A stretch of DNA of 64,000 nt from Allacma fusca (lineage: Eukaryota > Arthropoda > Collembola > Symphypleona > Sminthuridae): positions 74,015,067-74,079,066 of the forward strand of contig OX359245.1 in NCBI GenBank assembly GCA_947179485.1, given 5' to 3'. Both the position numbers and the translations under genes were made by a program. Shown here in pieces: positions 22,177 through 32,308 of this stretch (positions within the stretch are counted from its first letter, which is position 1; each line of letters starts with the position of its first letter). The notes under the pieces are model-generated. The model saw nothing but the letters and a program-made list of their open reading frames with translations, did not search any database and was not told the origin of the DNA.

Positions 22177-24300
22177 TCATCTGACATTATCTTGACTCCG
22201 ATGACACGCACATTTTACTGACGTCATTACTTCCGCCAAAAGAAACCCAAAGCAAATTGCAGATAGAAACGAGAACATGAAAAACAATGCTTGAATGAAT
22301 TCTGACTCTAAATTTAGTCCTCCAACTGATCTTGGTAAACTCTGCAAGTGCTTCAAGCTAGACTTCGGTTGGTATAATTCAGCGAACCTGACCCGAACCC
22401 TCAGGAAAATCCCACTTTCCATTAATTTCCCCAGGAACTTAAATAACTTACTCCCGTAGAAATCGGATAATCCCCAACCATACAGTCCCTGTAGAATAGA
22501 CTCCTTCCCCATAAAAAACTGGTTGCTCAGTACAGTTCTTCGTCGAGATTTCGGAACCTTGAAGTTCAGAATTGCACTCCGGAAATCAATTAGTGCCACA
22601 TTGTTGCACCCAGAAACATCTTCTTCAATGCTGACGTGAGGTTTTCCAGGTAAGACTACCTGGTCCAATATTTTATAAAATATTGATTTTTCTTTCGTAA
22701 AAAAATTAGGTGGTAACACATTTGATCCTCCCTCCTCCCTGTCATCTTCATACGTTTCCTTCTGCAGCTGCAATCTTTCGCCAACAGATGTTGCCAATGT
22801 CATCGGATATTTCACAGATCCTCGACCAAGGGGCCCAAGTGGAATTTTATAAACTCTGAAAAAATTCGGTATTCTGTGAGCTGCTCCTGACCAAGTTGGC
22901 TTTAATGGCGGAATCAAATCCACCCCATGTAGGTCATCCCATGTGTCCATACCGGTTACGGACTTTGGAGCTGCCAGATCGGATGTTAGAATCCCTTTGT
23001 ATGCATTGCTCAAAACAATCGTTAAGAACAGCCAAATCGATATGGTAAAGTTGAACCATTTTGTTTTCGGGATTTCAATGTCCGAAACATCCACGTTTCC
23101 CAATAAAGTCCGGAATGGCAAAATGAAAACATCCCATCGTTCTGCCAATCCAAGTTTAGAGCGGATTTGAATGAATATTCCTACGAAGGTCGCAGTTACG
23201 ATGATAAGAATCCACACGGATATTTCAAAGGTCTCCAAGTAAAAGGTGTAAGTGAGGGAGCTTCTGGTTCTGCAGCAGGACATAAATGTGATTCCATCCG
23301 AAAGTACTGGTAAAAATACAGTCAACATTTGGTTCCTCATACCGAGAAAAACAATAGGGATTGGGGCATCTCGAAAAAAATTACCTGGCTCCAAAGGAAA
23401 AGTTGAGTTGGAAAATCTGCTCGTTACAATTGAAAGGATTATGAATTCATAATATTCAATTGATAAGATTTGTTGCGTAAAAACATTTCTTTCTGCTTCT
23501 TCTATTTCCAACCCCGGAACCGGAAAATCTATTTTCGTGAATTGCGCCAAGCTGTAACCCATTGCGCGGTAGGTTAGATGATGGCTGAACTGTTCGTGCA
23601 TATTATCCAAATATTTGCGAAAAATTCTGGCATCCTTTTCCGCCTGGATCCAAGGCAAGGGGAAAACCTTCCCATGGAAAATGAAACAAGTTAGGCAGAC
23701 TGTGTACCATTTGTGGATTGTGATTACTTCCAGGATTTTTTCTTCCAAATATATTTTTTCATCCTGCTGACGTGATCCTTTAGTCATTACAAAGAAACTT
23801 AGCCAATTTAGTTCAAACCTTAGTGAATTTTCCTTTGCCGATTTTAGTACGGACTGGATGCGCGAACTTAAATTTTCCTCTCTGACTGCGACATTCGTGT
23901 GCATTTTGCAACGACATGCCCTGTAATACGGGAGCAGTTTAATAAACTGATCCACAAAATAACCTCTGGATTCAATGATTGACAAATCATCAAGAAACAA
24001 AACTACGTGACATTTGTAGCTCTTCCAAAAAAGCCTCTCGAGTCGAACGTTTACGGAAACTGAAGTATTTTCGGGGCTGTTTTCATTAAAAAGTAATAAC
24101 GGGTGCTGTGTTTCGTATAAATTCTCAATAGATATGAATGGGACATGCAGAATTTGTAAGCAGCCCTCAAATATTTTCTGCCAATTGACCAAATCTAAAA
24201 ACCTGAATAAACTCTTGCATTTCACCGAGTCAACATTATGAACGCAAATGAAGGATAAAATAGTGACTTTAATAGCGAAGGAAATCCGGAGTGTCCACAT
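22177..24300 (-). CDS. Divergent ionotropic receptor (IR), unit B
   Basis: An intact 707-residue paralogue of the gene at 11059-13182, the same length with no indels. The signal peptide, TM1 (about 360-380), pore loop, SNAYKGILTSDLAAP (431-445) and last helix (about 668-692) are all kept. By eye about 19 of the first 110 residues differ from unit A but only about 7 of the last 250. Changes cluster in the outer N-terminal part and around the pore (for example FQTLLGN to FRTLLGN). It is a ligand-gated cation channel of the IR family by architecture. N-terminal divergence could reflect altered ligand or partner use, or simply the end of a gene-conversion tract. Confidence 0.88.
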   Translation of the reverse strand: MWTLRISFAIKVTILSFICVHNVDSVKCKSLFRFLDLVNWQKIFEGCLQILHVPFISIENLYETQHPLLLFNENSPENTSVSVNVRLERLFWKSYKCHVVLFLDDLSIIESRGYFVDQFIKLLPYYRACRCKMHTNVAVREENLSSRIQSVLKSAKENSLRFELNWLSFFVMTKGSRQQDEKIYLEEKILEVITIHKWYTVCLTCFIFHGKVFPLPWIQAEKDARIFRKYLDNMHEQFSHHLTYRAMGYSLAQFTKIDFPVPGLEIEEAERNVFTQQILSIEYYEFIILSIVTSRFSNSTFPLEPGNFFRDAPIPIVFLGMRNQMLTVFLPVLSDGITFMSCCRTRSSLTYTFYLETFEISVWILIIVTATFVGIFIQIRSKLGLAERWDVFILPFRTLLGNVDVSDIEIPKTKWFNFTISIWLFLTIVLSNAYKGILTSDLAAPKSVTGMDTWDDLHGVDLIPPLKPTWSGAAHRIPNFFRVYKIPLGPLGRGSVKYPMTLATSVGERLQLQKETYEDDREEGGSNVLPPNFFTKEKSIFYKILDQVVLPGKPHVSIEEDVSGCNNVALIDFRSAILNFKVPKSRRRTVLSNQFFMGKESILQGLYGWGLSDFYGSKLFKFLGKLMESGIFLRVRVRFAELYQPKSSLKHLQSLPRSVGGLNLESEFIQALFFMFSFLSAICFGFLLAEVMTSVKCACHRSQDNVR

Positions 24301-24878
24301 TGTAGCGAGGAGTTAGAGAAACAGTCGAAAGTAAGTCTAAGTAACTTTAATTATTTGTAAAGTTTTATGTAAGTAATTTTATTACATTTTTGTACTGGTG
24401 AGTATCGCGTAGTTCTTTCATCCGTGATGCGGGGTTAATGAAACACATTTGTCCACATTGTGGCGAAGACTTAGAGAAACTGTCCAAAGCTTCTAAGAAA
24501 CTTTGATTACTGCTTTTTGTAATTCATTAAAAATTTTGTAGCGTCGCGTGCTTTTTCATCCGTGATTCGTAATTTAATGAAACCCATTTGTCGTACAAGC
24601 GTACATAGTTGGTTCTTTCAACGATATTAAATGAGTTTAAATTGTGTAAAATTAATTACGTCAAAGTTCAACGTCGAAATTTTCATTAATGATTGAAAAC
24701 CTGTAAGCAGTTTCCAAAGCAGCTCGTCAAAAAAACAACTTTAAAACTGTTTTTCTTTACAATCTCTCTTTGCACAGACGCTAAATTTCAAAAGCCTTCA
24801 GTTATTTTAATTTTCATTTGGTATAGTCATTAGGATGCTTTTTTTCCGATTCGAACATCAATGATACGAGAAATAATC
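24301..24878. other. 5' flank of the IR gene, unit B
   Basis: Counterpart of 13183-13759 but visibly more diverged than the units are elsewhere. Presumptive promoter region; no core element assigned. Confidence 0.4.
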
Positions 24879-26290
24879 TTAGCTGCAGTTACCATTTCTT
24901 TGCTTGTTCTCATGCGGAAATACTGCGTGTGTATAATTTCGACTCTCCAAAAGCGAAATCATTTTACATTTTACAACGACAGATTTCCAAATACTAAAAT
25001 ATCTTAGTACGGTAAAAATAACCACAAGATTCACATAAAAACCGAAATGCAACAAAACAATGCGGCAGTTCAAGTTTATCCAAAAAAAACTGGTGATAAT
25101 CTGCAACAATTCAAAAAATTCTTTAGGACTCTTCATTAGAAAATAGGACGGGTGTAGAATGTCGTTGATATTCTCTGCACAAATGAAGGGGTGTCATCAC
25201 AGATCGCAAATAAAACCGTTAGAAATAATGCTAGTAATAATTATGAAAACATAGCTGACATTCCCGTCTCAGATACAGAGAAAAGGACAGAGTTGGCAAT
25301 AGGAGCCAATAAGGAGACAGCACCAACGGGCAATGGCGAAGGTGGAACTATAAATACATTGTGCAATGCCTCCGGCAATGGAATGACCAGGAACGCTGGA
25401 GGAGTTGGAGAGAAGGAACGTTCTGAGAATACAATGCTACTTCGTTGAGGGCCAGGTGTTCAAGCCCTTGGGGTATAAGGCTTACCTAGGAATGCAGTTC
25501 TAATAATAAGTGTGAATATTGTAATGACAATGATAATTATTGTTAAGGGCTGAACGTTTGTGATGCGACGTGGACACTTATTAGGGTCCACTTTGAAATT
25601 AACTTGATAAAAATTAATCATTCATCGTCCTAAAGCCGGAGAGTCGAGGTGAACTCTTAAATCTCTCCGCACTTTCCTAATTATTTTTCCTGAAAGCTAT
25701 TTATTTTATTTGACTTGTATAATTTTGAAAGTACATTTTTACTAAGAAGTTTGTCAAAGTATTTGTTTTGCTGATTTAAATATAAATATCTTTTTTTCCT
25801 GTTTGGTAAACTATTTGTTTAAAATGGTCTGAAGTGTAAACTTATAGTTAATTTGTGAAATCTTAAATGAAGTTAGATAATTAAATTAAACACTAATTTT
25901 CTCAAAACACCTAGTGGATTCTACACCCATTCATTATCCACACAGAGTAGGAAAGAATTAAAGTAATTTTTCCTACAGTTCTACAATGTTTGTTCTTTGT
26001 CACTCTACGCTAGTTATTGCAGGTCGAGTGTTGTTGTCCTGGAGTCTGTCGACGACAAGGGGTGTACGTAGTTTTCAAGCAGACCTCAAATATTTTTTGA
26101 AATTTGTCTATACTGGAAAATCTGAATAAATATGTGCATTTTACGGGGTCAACATTGTGAACGTAAATTAGAAGTAGAAAACTAACAACAATAACGGAAT
26201 CCGGAAATATTGGAAAGAACAAGAGAAAGTCAATACAAGATTTTTTAAATTGTTCATTAGTGTCATTAGTAAAAAAGAATCGCGTTTTTA
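24879..26290 (-). pseudogene. N-terminal IR relic, unit B, split by a solo LTR
   Basis: Counterpart of 13760-14240 in two pieces, 24879-25191 and 26058-26290, separated by the 866-bp solo LTR. The outer piece still reads as a leader plus HNVDPVKCTYLFRFSS-like N-terminus. The inner piece holds the LLHFGFYVNLVVIF strand and a cysteine-lysine region. Frames are disrupted and the rest of the receptor is absent. Confidence 0.6.
25192..26057. mobile_element. Solo LTR, 866 bp
   Basis: The insertion begins TGTCATCACAG, ends GTCGACGACA, and is flanked by a perfect 5-bp target duplication AGGGG (25187-25191 and 26058-26062). Unit A carries the empty site at the corresponding place in its relic. A TATAAATA box lies at 25349-25356. 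TGTC/GACA ends and a 5-bp duplication are usual for LTR retrotransposons, and with no internal region this is a solo LTR left by recombination. An 85-codon frame at 25191-25448 is incidental. It is unrelated in sequence to the giant element's LTR. Confidence 0.8.
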
Positions 26291-27780
26291 GTCGATTCAT
26301 GATTAATCAAGCCAATTTGTTGTGGACATGAGTTTGTTGTGCTGAATACGATCACTACCATACCAGAGCTGGGTTCAGGTCAAATGAATCGAGGATCCAA
26401 ACTAGAACTTCATAAGTTAAAGTATAATTCGTTATCGACTCATACGTGGTGATTTGGATCTGGTTAAGCATCAGTTTTGCATTCGGGTCAATTTTTTTGA
26501 GAATCCGAACTTGAACTTGACCTGCATTGGAACTTTCAAGTAGATAGTTGTCAGTTACATGTTGGCTGTTTGTATGCAGTTTACTAAGTATATTTTCTAC
26601 TAGTAATTTTACAAATTACTAGTAGAAAATGGTGTTATTTTGAATCTGGATAAGTAGCCGACATGTCGAGTATAATTATCCTTCGGTTACCAATTATTGA
26701 ACCAAAAGTTGAAAACATACTTGCATACCGTGTCCCAAAACGTTTTATGTACACCTGAATTTGACTTTCAAGTACTTTGAATTGATTACATTAAATGGCG
26801 TTTCTAAAACCTGTGAGCTGGTCGTAACATGAAAAATCCATAAATTCGAAGCTGTTTCATTTTAAAATTTTAAATAATGTAGAAGGTTCGATAAAAATTG
26901 TGCTGTTAAGGAATATAAACATCCAGCGTCCGATGAAATGAAAAAAGATGCACAGTGCAGCGTGTTTAAACGTTTTGACCACTTAAGTAATTGTAAAATC
27001 ATCTGTAATATTAGAAGTCTCCGTGACGACTATTATCCTACGACTTGTAAAGTAACTACGTAATTGTACTTTATTAGAGCAATGCTTTTGTGTAATTATT
27101 TAAATTTAATGGAAGGAAATATGACGCTAATTTAGTAGCCTCAGCTAAAATTCACATGCAACGTGTTAACATAGGGACAACAATTTCCAAAAATAAACTA
27201 CTTTTTAATAAAATTGTTTTATTATGAATGATTGCATACACAAAGCTATAGCACATTTACAAATGATGGAATGAATTCGGAAGTACGTAAGTTACGGATA
27301 GCAATGATATATTATTATACATCTTGGTGCTATAGACAATTAACGAAAAATTAAATAAAAATAATTATAATATTGTAATATTAATAATAAATTATTATAA
27401 CGTAAAAATCTGCTTCATTCATACCATATTGTTCAGAATTCTTTTCAGTTATTCTATTCTGTTGAGAATTTTAGATATTAAAAAAGGAAGGGTTGAGTCA
27501 AATTGATTCACCCGTTTTCAATTGTTTCCCATTTCTATGTACTATTTCCCGTTTTTTGACTCCAGTATCATTTATACGAACAGTAATTATTTAATATTTC
27601 AACACAAGATTTACAAATTGAATGGTTATATTTCGACTTGCATATTTACCAGAGATAATATTTATGCAGCAAAGGACACTGGGTTTTAGGGAGCAACAAT
27701 TATTTATAAACAACTTTCAAATAATATTTTTTCTGAAATCACATTACCACCATCTTAAAATACTCCGCGTTTACATTTTT
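26291..27780. other. AT-rich region without genes
   Basis: No coding sequence. The part at about 26280-26640 is an old diverged duplicate of about 59590-59800 (shared AAGCCAATTTGTTGT and TTGACCTGCA blocks). From about 27780 on, sequence related to the IR 3' flank begins. Confidence 0.5.
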
Positions 27781-27980
27781 CAAATAAAGGCGCAATTATA
27801 AGAAGTGGTTTCGTGATATATCAAATATTTCCGAAAACTTAATCTATTTTTAGATGTGATGATCTATCAAATTTTTAAAGACTTACTCTTGGTGAATTTA
27901 TTTATATGAATATAGTAATTCTGCGACAAAGTTGCAGCAAGCACGACATAAGACGTTGACTTTATCTTTCTCTGAAAATC

Positions 27981-28618
27981 TTAATCACTTGAACAGCTGC
28001 CAGCATTAATTACGCTCTGGGGACGTTCCTCTGAAACGTCTAATGCGGTCAAAATGCTACCCTCAGTGGAATGATCATCTGGAGTTACCTTCACTTTCCG
28101 ATTGCACACACGTGTTGCCCTTGACACGATTATTTCCCCCAGAAAATAGCAGAAGCAAATAACAGATAGAAGCGACAACATGAAAAATAATGATTGAATG
28201 AATTCTGATTCCAAATTTAACGCTTCAACTGATCTTGGTAAACTCTGGAAATACTTCAAGCTAGACTTCGGTTGGTATAATTGTGCAAACCTGACTCGAA
28301 CCCTGTTGAAAATCTGCTTATGGTTCTGTAGCAGGACATGAATGTGATTCCATCGAAAAGTACGGGTAAAAATACCGTAAACATTTCGTTTCTCATACCG
28401 AGAAAAACAACAGGGATCTCTCCTCAAAAATCTCCTCGATACAATTAAAAGGATTATGAATTCATAATGTTGAATTGATACGATTTGTTGTGTAAAAGCA
28501 TCTCGTCCTTCTTCTTCTATTTTCAATCCCGGCACCGGAAAATCTATTTTCGTGAATTGCGTCAGGCTGTAACCCATTGCACGGTAGGTTAAATGCTGGC
28601 TGAACTGCTCGTGCATAT
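27981..28618 (-). pseudogene. Third IR, C-terminal part, broken by the giant element
   Basis: From 28618 down the frame starts at the counterpart of MHEQFSHHLTYRAMGYS (residue about 234 of the intact IRs) and follows it to about residue 295. A frameshift follows, and then the sequence jumps to the counterpart of RVRVRFAQLYQPKSSL (about residue 635). The deletion removes TM1, the pore, the second helix and most of the second lobe. The last helix is present, followed by a longer tail than in the intact genes. The N-terminal part lies 28.8 kb away at 57453-58153. The deletion and a nonsense codon there show that the gene was already dead or dispensable apart from the insertion. Confidence 0.8.
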
Positions 28619-29187
28619 TGTTACGGATATATTATAAATAGAGTAGAATAAGCATAATCTAAGTCAGCAAATAGTTTGGAAGGTCGTAAGCAGAGGCTAC
28701 GTGATGCCAAACGCTGACATAACATAATTATAAGGAAATGATTTAGATTATTTAATAAACAATAAACTAAGAATAGGATAAGATTAGATTTAGATTAAGA
28801 CACGTAGACTAGGTACAAGTTCTAATCTCGACTTCAAGCAAGCAACATCAGAGGAGCCGCACCTAGAGTCCATTCCCTCCGGGATGGATCTCAACAGGTA
28901 GCAAGCGGGGTGACATGAAATCGGAGATTTCATGAAGAAGAGATTCAGACTTCAAATTCTATTTGTGTTAAATGTTAATTGTTCAGTGTAAATTGTATCA
29001 GTTTAGGAACAATAAATCGGATCAATAAATTATAAAAACGAACTACACACAGAATTCATTAGTTCCATTTATTCATGCGTTTCCAACAACATCGGATTCC
29101 AGGAATTCAGGGGATGGAACACCCGAACCTAGGCTACATTATTATTACCCACACACCATCAATACCCGGGTAATACCATACATAACA
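28619..29187 (+). repeat. 5' LTR of the giant element
   Basis: 569 bp, TGTTACGG...ATACATAACA. A TATAAATA box sits at 28633-28640, only 14 bases in, with a TCAGCA initiator-like site about 33 bases downstream (A at 28666). AATAAA signals lie at 29011-29016 and 29024-29029. If these are used, U3 is only about 47 bp and R is about 370-380 nt, an unusual division. Confidence 0.95.
28633..28666 (+). promoter_or_regulatory. LTR core promoter: TATA and initiator
   Basis: TATAAATA at 28633 and TCAGCA around 28664-28669 have canonical spacing for a TATA/Inr RNA polymerase II promoter. The same TATA octamer and spacing recur before ORF5 at 53291. Confidence 0.45.
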
Positions 29188-29197
29188 TGATGTTTCT

Positions 29198-29258
29198 GCC
29201 AGGCCTTCGGGTTTTTTGGTAAGGACCCGGAGGATCCGTAGGTCGGGGACCTGCGGAT
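29198..29258 (+). other. Two leader hairpins just after the LTR
   Basis: The first hairpin is CCAGGCC-TTCG-GGTTT (about 29198-29216), with a UUCG tetraloop. The second is ATCCGTAGGTC-GGG-GACCTGCGGAT (29234-29258), an 11-bp stem with one G-U pair. Position suggests dimerisation, packaging or primer placement; this is inference. Confidence 0.6.
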
Positions 29259-29866
29259 GACCCTGTGACAAAAGACCGAACTTTGTAGCAAGTAAGGTCG
29301 TTAGTCAAACAAAATTCATGAGATGGAAGTATGGGGTCCGAAACGGAGGTGATGTTTCATTTCTCTCCAGGGCCACCCGAAACTTCTCGTGAAAGGCAGT
29401 CATAACATGCAACAATGTTACCTCAAGAAAGAAAATTTGGCCATTATCATCACGCGCGGATTCAAATAACAGTTCAGAAGTCCTAGTGCGGCACTAGAAG
29501 AAGAACTATTTTGTGGCCAGAAATATTATTTTAAGTGACCAGTGAAATTGGGACTCTTTCCATCCGGAAAATTAGGGGAAGAGGACGTCCAATAAGGTAA
29601 TACAATTTTTCTTTAAGGTTCATGAATTTCATGTTTAGGAGCATATTAATTTTGTCATGTAGTTACGACGCGTAGCTAATATTCAGGAGTAATTAACCAG
29701 AGTTTAGATACAAATCATATGTGTAAATTAGAAAAATTGCGCATATATGTATATGTATTTTGTGGTTTTCAGAGTACATAGTAGGTGTATGTGCATTAAA
29801 AATTTTTTCACCAAAATTAGCTTCTTCCAGTAAAATAAGTCTTCTTCTATCTTTTTAGACGCCTTA

Positions 29867-31610
29867 AGTGCCGTTGTGAGCGGAGGCATAAACAGTGTTC
29901 GTATTGTAAAGGGAACTATTCCGGCTGAAGGGCCGTTTCTGTGCGCAGTATAATAGTAATCTTTCTCTTCGTAAGTTTTAAGTTCTTAATTTCAAAAAGG
30001 CCGTTTTGAGCGTTGAAATTCTTTTAACTCTTCAAATTACTTTCCAAAGTTTTGGGAAACCCCAGGCTAGGGGATAGGAACCCAAAACACAATTAAAAGC
30101 TTTCAATTAATTAGGACATTTTTTTATTAATACCAGACTCTCAAAATTAACTTTCCAAGCTAAGTTTAAAGCAAAATACGATCTATCTTTTCAGTAAATA
30201 ACTCAAAAATAATCTTTCACTCTCTTCTTTTTCTACATCTTTCTCCTTCTAGTATAAGTACATTTGAAGGGCCGTTACTGAGCGCAAATGCCTTTAAAGT
30301 CTTTATCTCCAAATTACGTAATTAAGAGCCCCATGGCAAGGTGGCAAAACCCAATTAAAACCCTTTCGCTGAAAATTACTTTCTTTACCTGATGTGTAGG
30401 TTTACACGGGTAACAATAGGACCTATCATAAACTTTTCACAAACTTCTTTTCTTCTTCCATCTTTCCATTTCTACCAGAAATGCCGTTTTGTGCGCTGGG
30501 TAATTAGGACATAATTCGTCATGGTTTTGGCAAATATTAGGATTTCAAAATCAATCCGGAAGGCCGAATGTGAGCACGGAGCATATCAGATTTCAGTTAG
30601 TCATTTTTGCAAATCAAAACCTATATAGCTCAGTTAGAGAGCATAGGTAGATCAGACCATCTAAAGACTATAGTATGTAAGGTGAGCAAAATTACTCGGG
30701 ACGGCCGAATATGAGCACCGAGGCGATTAGGACAGTTTAATTAAGGTTTGAACAAAATTTAGTCCAAAGGGCCGAGGTACATTGAGCGTGGACACATTGG
30801 CATAGTATATAAGCATACATATAAGAAAATTCTCATCTACGTAGTTTTAGGGATTCAAGGGCCGAAATGTGAGCGGAATCATTGTTGTGTATAAGTTTTA
30901 GTATACGTAGAATCCGAGAGGCTAGGAAGATTATGAGGGACCTTATGGTTCAGTAGGGTTCGAGTCATTCCAAGCACGGAGGTGATCGGATGGAGTGCCG
31001 ACAAAAGTACCGATAAGCCTGTGACCTACTAGAGGTAATCGGAGAGGCTATGATTGACGCACCGATATAGGTATATGTTTGTAATGTGCCCGAGCTAGCG
31101 GATAGGTAACAGCAATGACTATTACTAGTAAGGAGGTCCATGGTTTAGTGGATAGGATAACAGGGGACATTCCAAAGCACGGATGTTCACTTTAAAATCT
31201 ATGTATGCGGTTTCCAGCTATGGCCATACATAGGGACTTTCATATTTATTACTTCTTCCATAGATGACTCATGGTTTTGAGTGCATCATAAGTTTAGCCA
31301 TTCTCGAAGGATTTTGCTAGAGTAGAGAGAATTGGCATAAGAAACCACAGGCTCATGGTTTTTGAGAGTTGGTTATAGGGATAGGAATTCAGTAAATTCT
31401 GGTGCTTTCAGTTTTTGCTGTCTACGTCAGATACAAGCCTTGCTGATGGTAGGATCGGTTCAAGGAAGTTCTTAGGTACGAATTAGGACGCGAAACATAT
31501 CCTTTGGGGCAGAAGGGTAATTAGTAGCGAGGAATACAGTCCTTATTAATTCTGGGAATCATTACAGGAGTATTTAGGGAATTTAGGCAACACCGGCCCG
31601 AATGTGAGGA
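29867..31610 (+). repeat. Dispersed leader motif array GGCCG...TGAGCG
   Basis: About ten degenerate copies, at about 29867, 29928, 29997, 30266, 30479, 30559, 30698, 30766, 30857 and 31593. Early copies read GCCGTT(N)TGAGCG and later ones GGCCGAATGTGAGC. All have the same orientation, spaced about 50-730 bp apart. The core is conserved while the sequence between is not, as expected of a bound DNA or RNA motif. Confidence 0.65.
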
Positions 31611-31689
31611 GTGTTGATTGACAAAGACTGATAATTTAAGGAGTTAGACGCAACTAGCCATTGCAAATAAGTTATTGTAAAACGGTTAA

Positions 31690-31920
31690 GCTTTAAGGTG
31701 AGTAAGTTAAAGAGCGCTAAGTTTTAAGGAGGATAGGATTAAGGAGACTAAGTTTAGGGAAGTTTAAGTTTTAAAGGACACTAAGTTTTAAGGGGAATAG
31801 GTCTTAAGGAGTTTAAGTCTAAAGAAAGTAAGTTTACGACAGTCTAGGTTTAAAAGGATTAAGTTTTAAAGGAAATTAGGATTAGAAAAGTTTAGGTTTT
31901 AAGGAAATTCAGGTGGTAAC
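31690..31920 (+). repeat. TTAAGTTTTAAGG-type quasi-tandem repeat
   Basis: Ten or more variants of (T)TAAGTTTTAAGGA follow each other at roughly 15-30 base intervals. This makes a purine-rich low-complexity stretch before the poly-A run. Confidence 0.6.
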
Positions 31921-32308
31921 ACCAGGAGGTACTTATTGGAAACGTTAGGATTACAGAGATTAAGTTTTAAGACGATTCACAGCTAAGGTTAGGGACGTTC
32001 AGGGATTGAACATTTAGATTATAAGCACAGAAAATTCCTTTTCCAGGTTATCATCACCTATTGGCACAATTAAGTTTAACAACTAGAGTTATATAAGCAT
32101 AGGCATACAAGGCAAAAAAAAAAAAAAAAAAAAAAAATTTTTAGGAAACGGTTTAAGTTGAAATTTGGCATAAGTTTTAAGAAGGTTTTCAGGATTGGAA
32201 TTGACAAACGAACTCTCACAACCGTCAAAACAAATTCATAAAACCAAACTCTACGAAACGCCTTAGCATTTTTCAGCCCATCAAGAAAAAGTTAGGACGT
32301 TTACAGGT

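Larger units (their letters stand above)
14282..26270. repeat. Tandem duplication unit B (about 11 kb plus insertion)
   Basis: Unit B is in direct orientation to unit A, offset by 10,962 to 11,123 bp. The offset changes in the minisatellite, which is longer here. Unit B also carries an 866-bp solo LTR at 25192-26057 that is absent from unit A. Homology to the end of unit A stops near 26270, where single-copy sequence begins. Like unit A it keeps an intact 7TM receptor and an intact IR. Confidence 0.9.
29188..32308 (+). other. Leader (5' untranslated region) of the giant element
   Basis: 3.1 kb between the 5' LTR and gag with no long reading frame. It contains in order two hairpins just after the LTR, the GGCCG...TGAGCG motif array (29867-31610), tRNA-like A-box fragments (about 30625, 30945, 31140), a block of TTAAGTTTTAAGG-type repeats (31690-31920) and a run of 24 A (32114-32137). 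No TGG primer-binding site adjoins the LTR. The length is far beyond usual leaders and is the natural place for packaging, insulator or translation-control functions. Confidence 0.8.

Noticed and set aside
25191..25448. 85-codon plus-strand ORF
   Set aside because: It starts at the edge of the solo LTR, lies wholly inside it and has no protein-family character.
30620..30690. tRNA gene in the leader of the giant element
   Set aside because: TAGCTCAGTTAGAGAGC resembles an A box, but the anticodon loop lacks the conserved T33, there is no T arm or B box, and no acceptor stem forms. Similar fragments near 30945 and 31140 fail in the same way.
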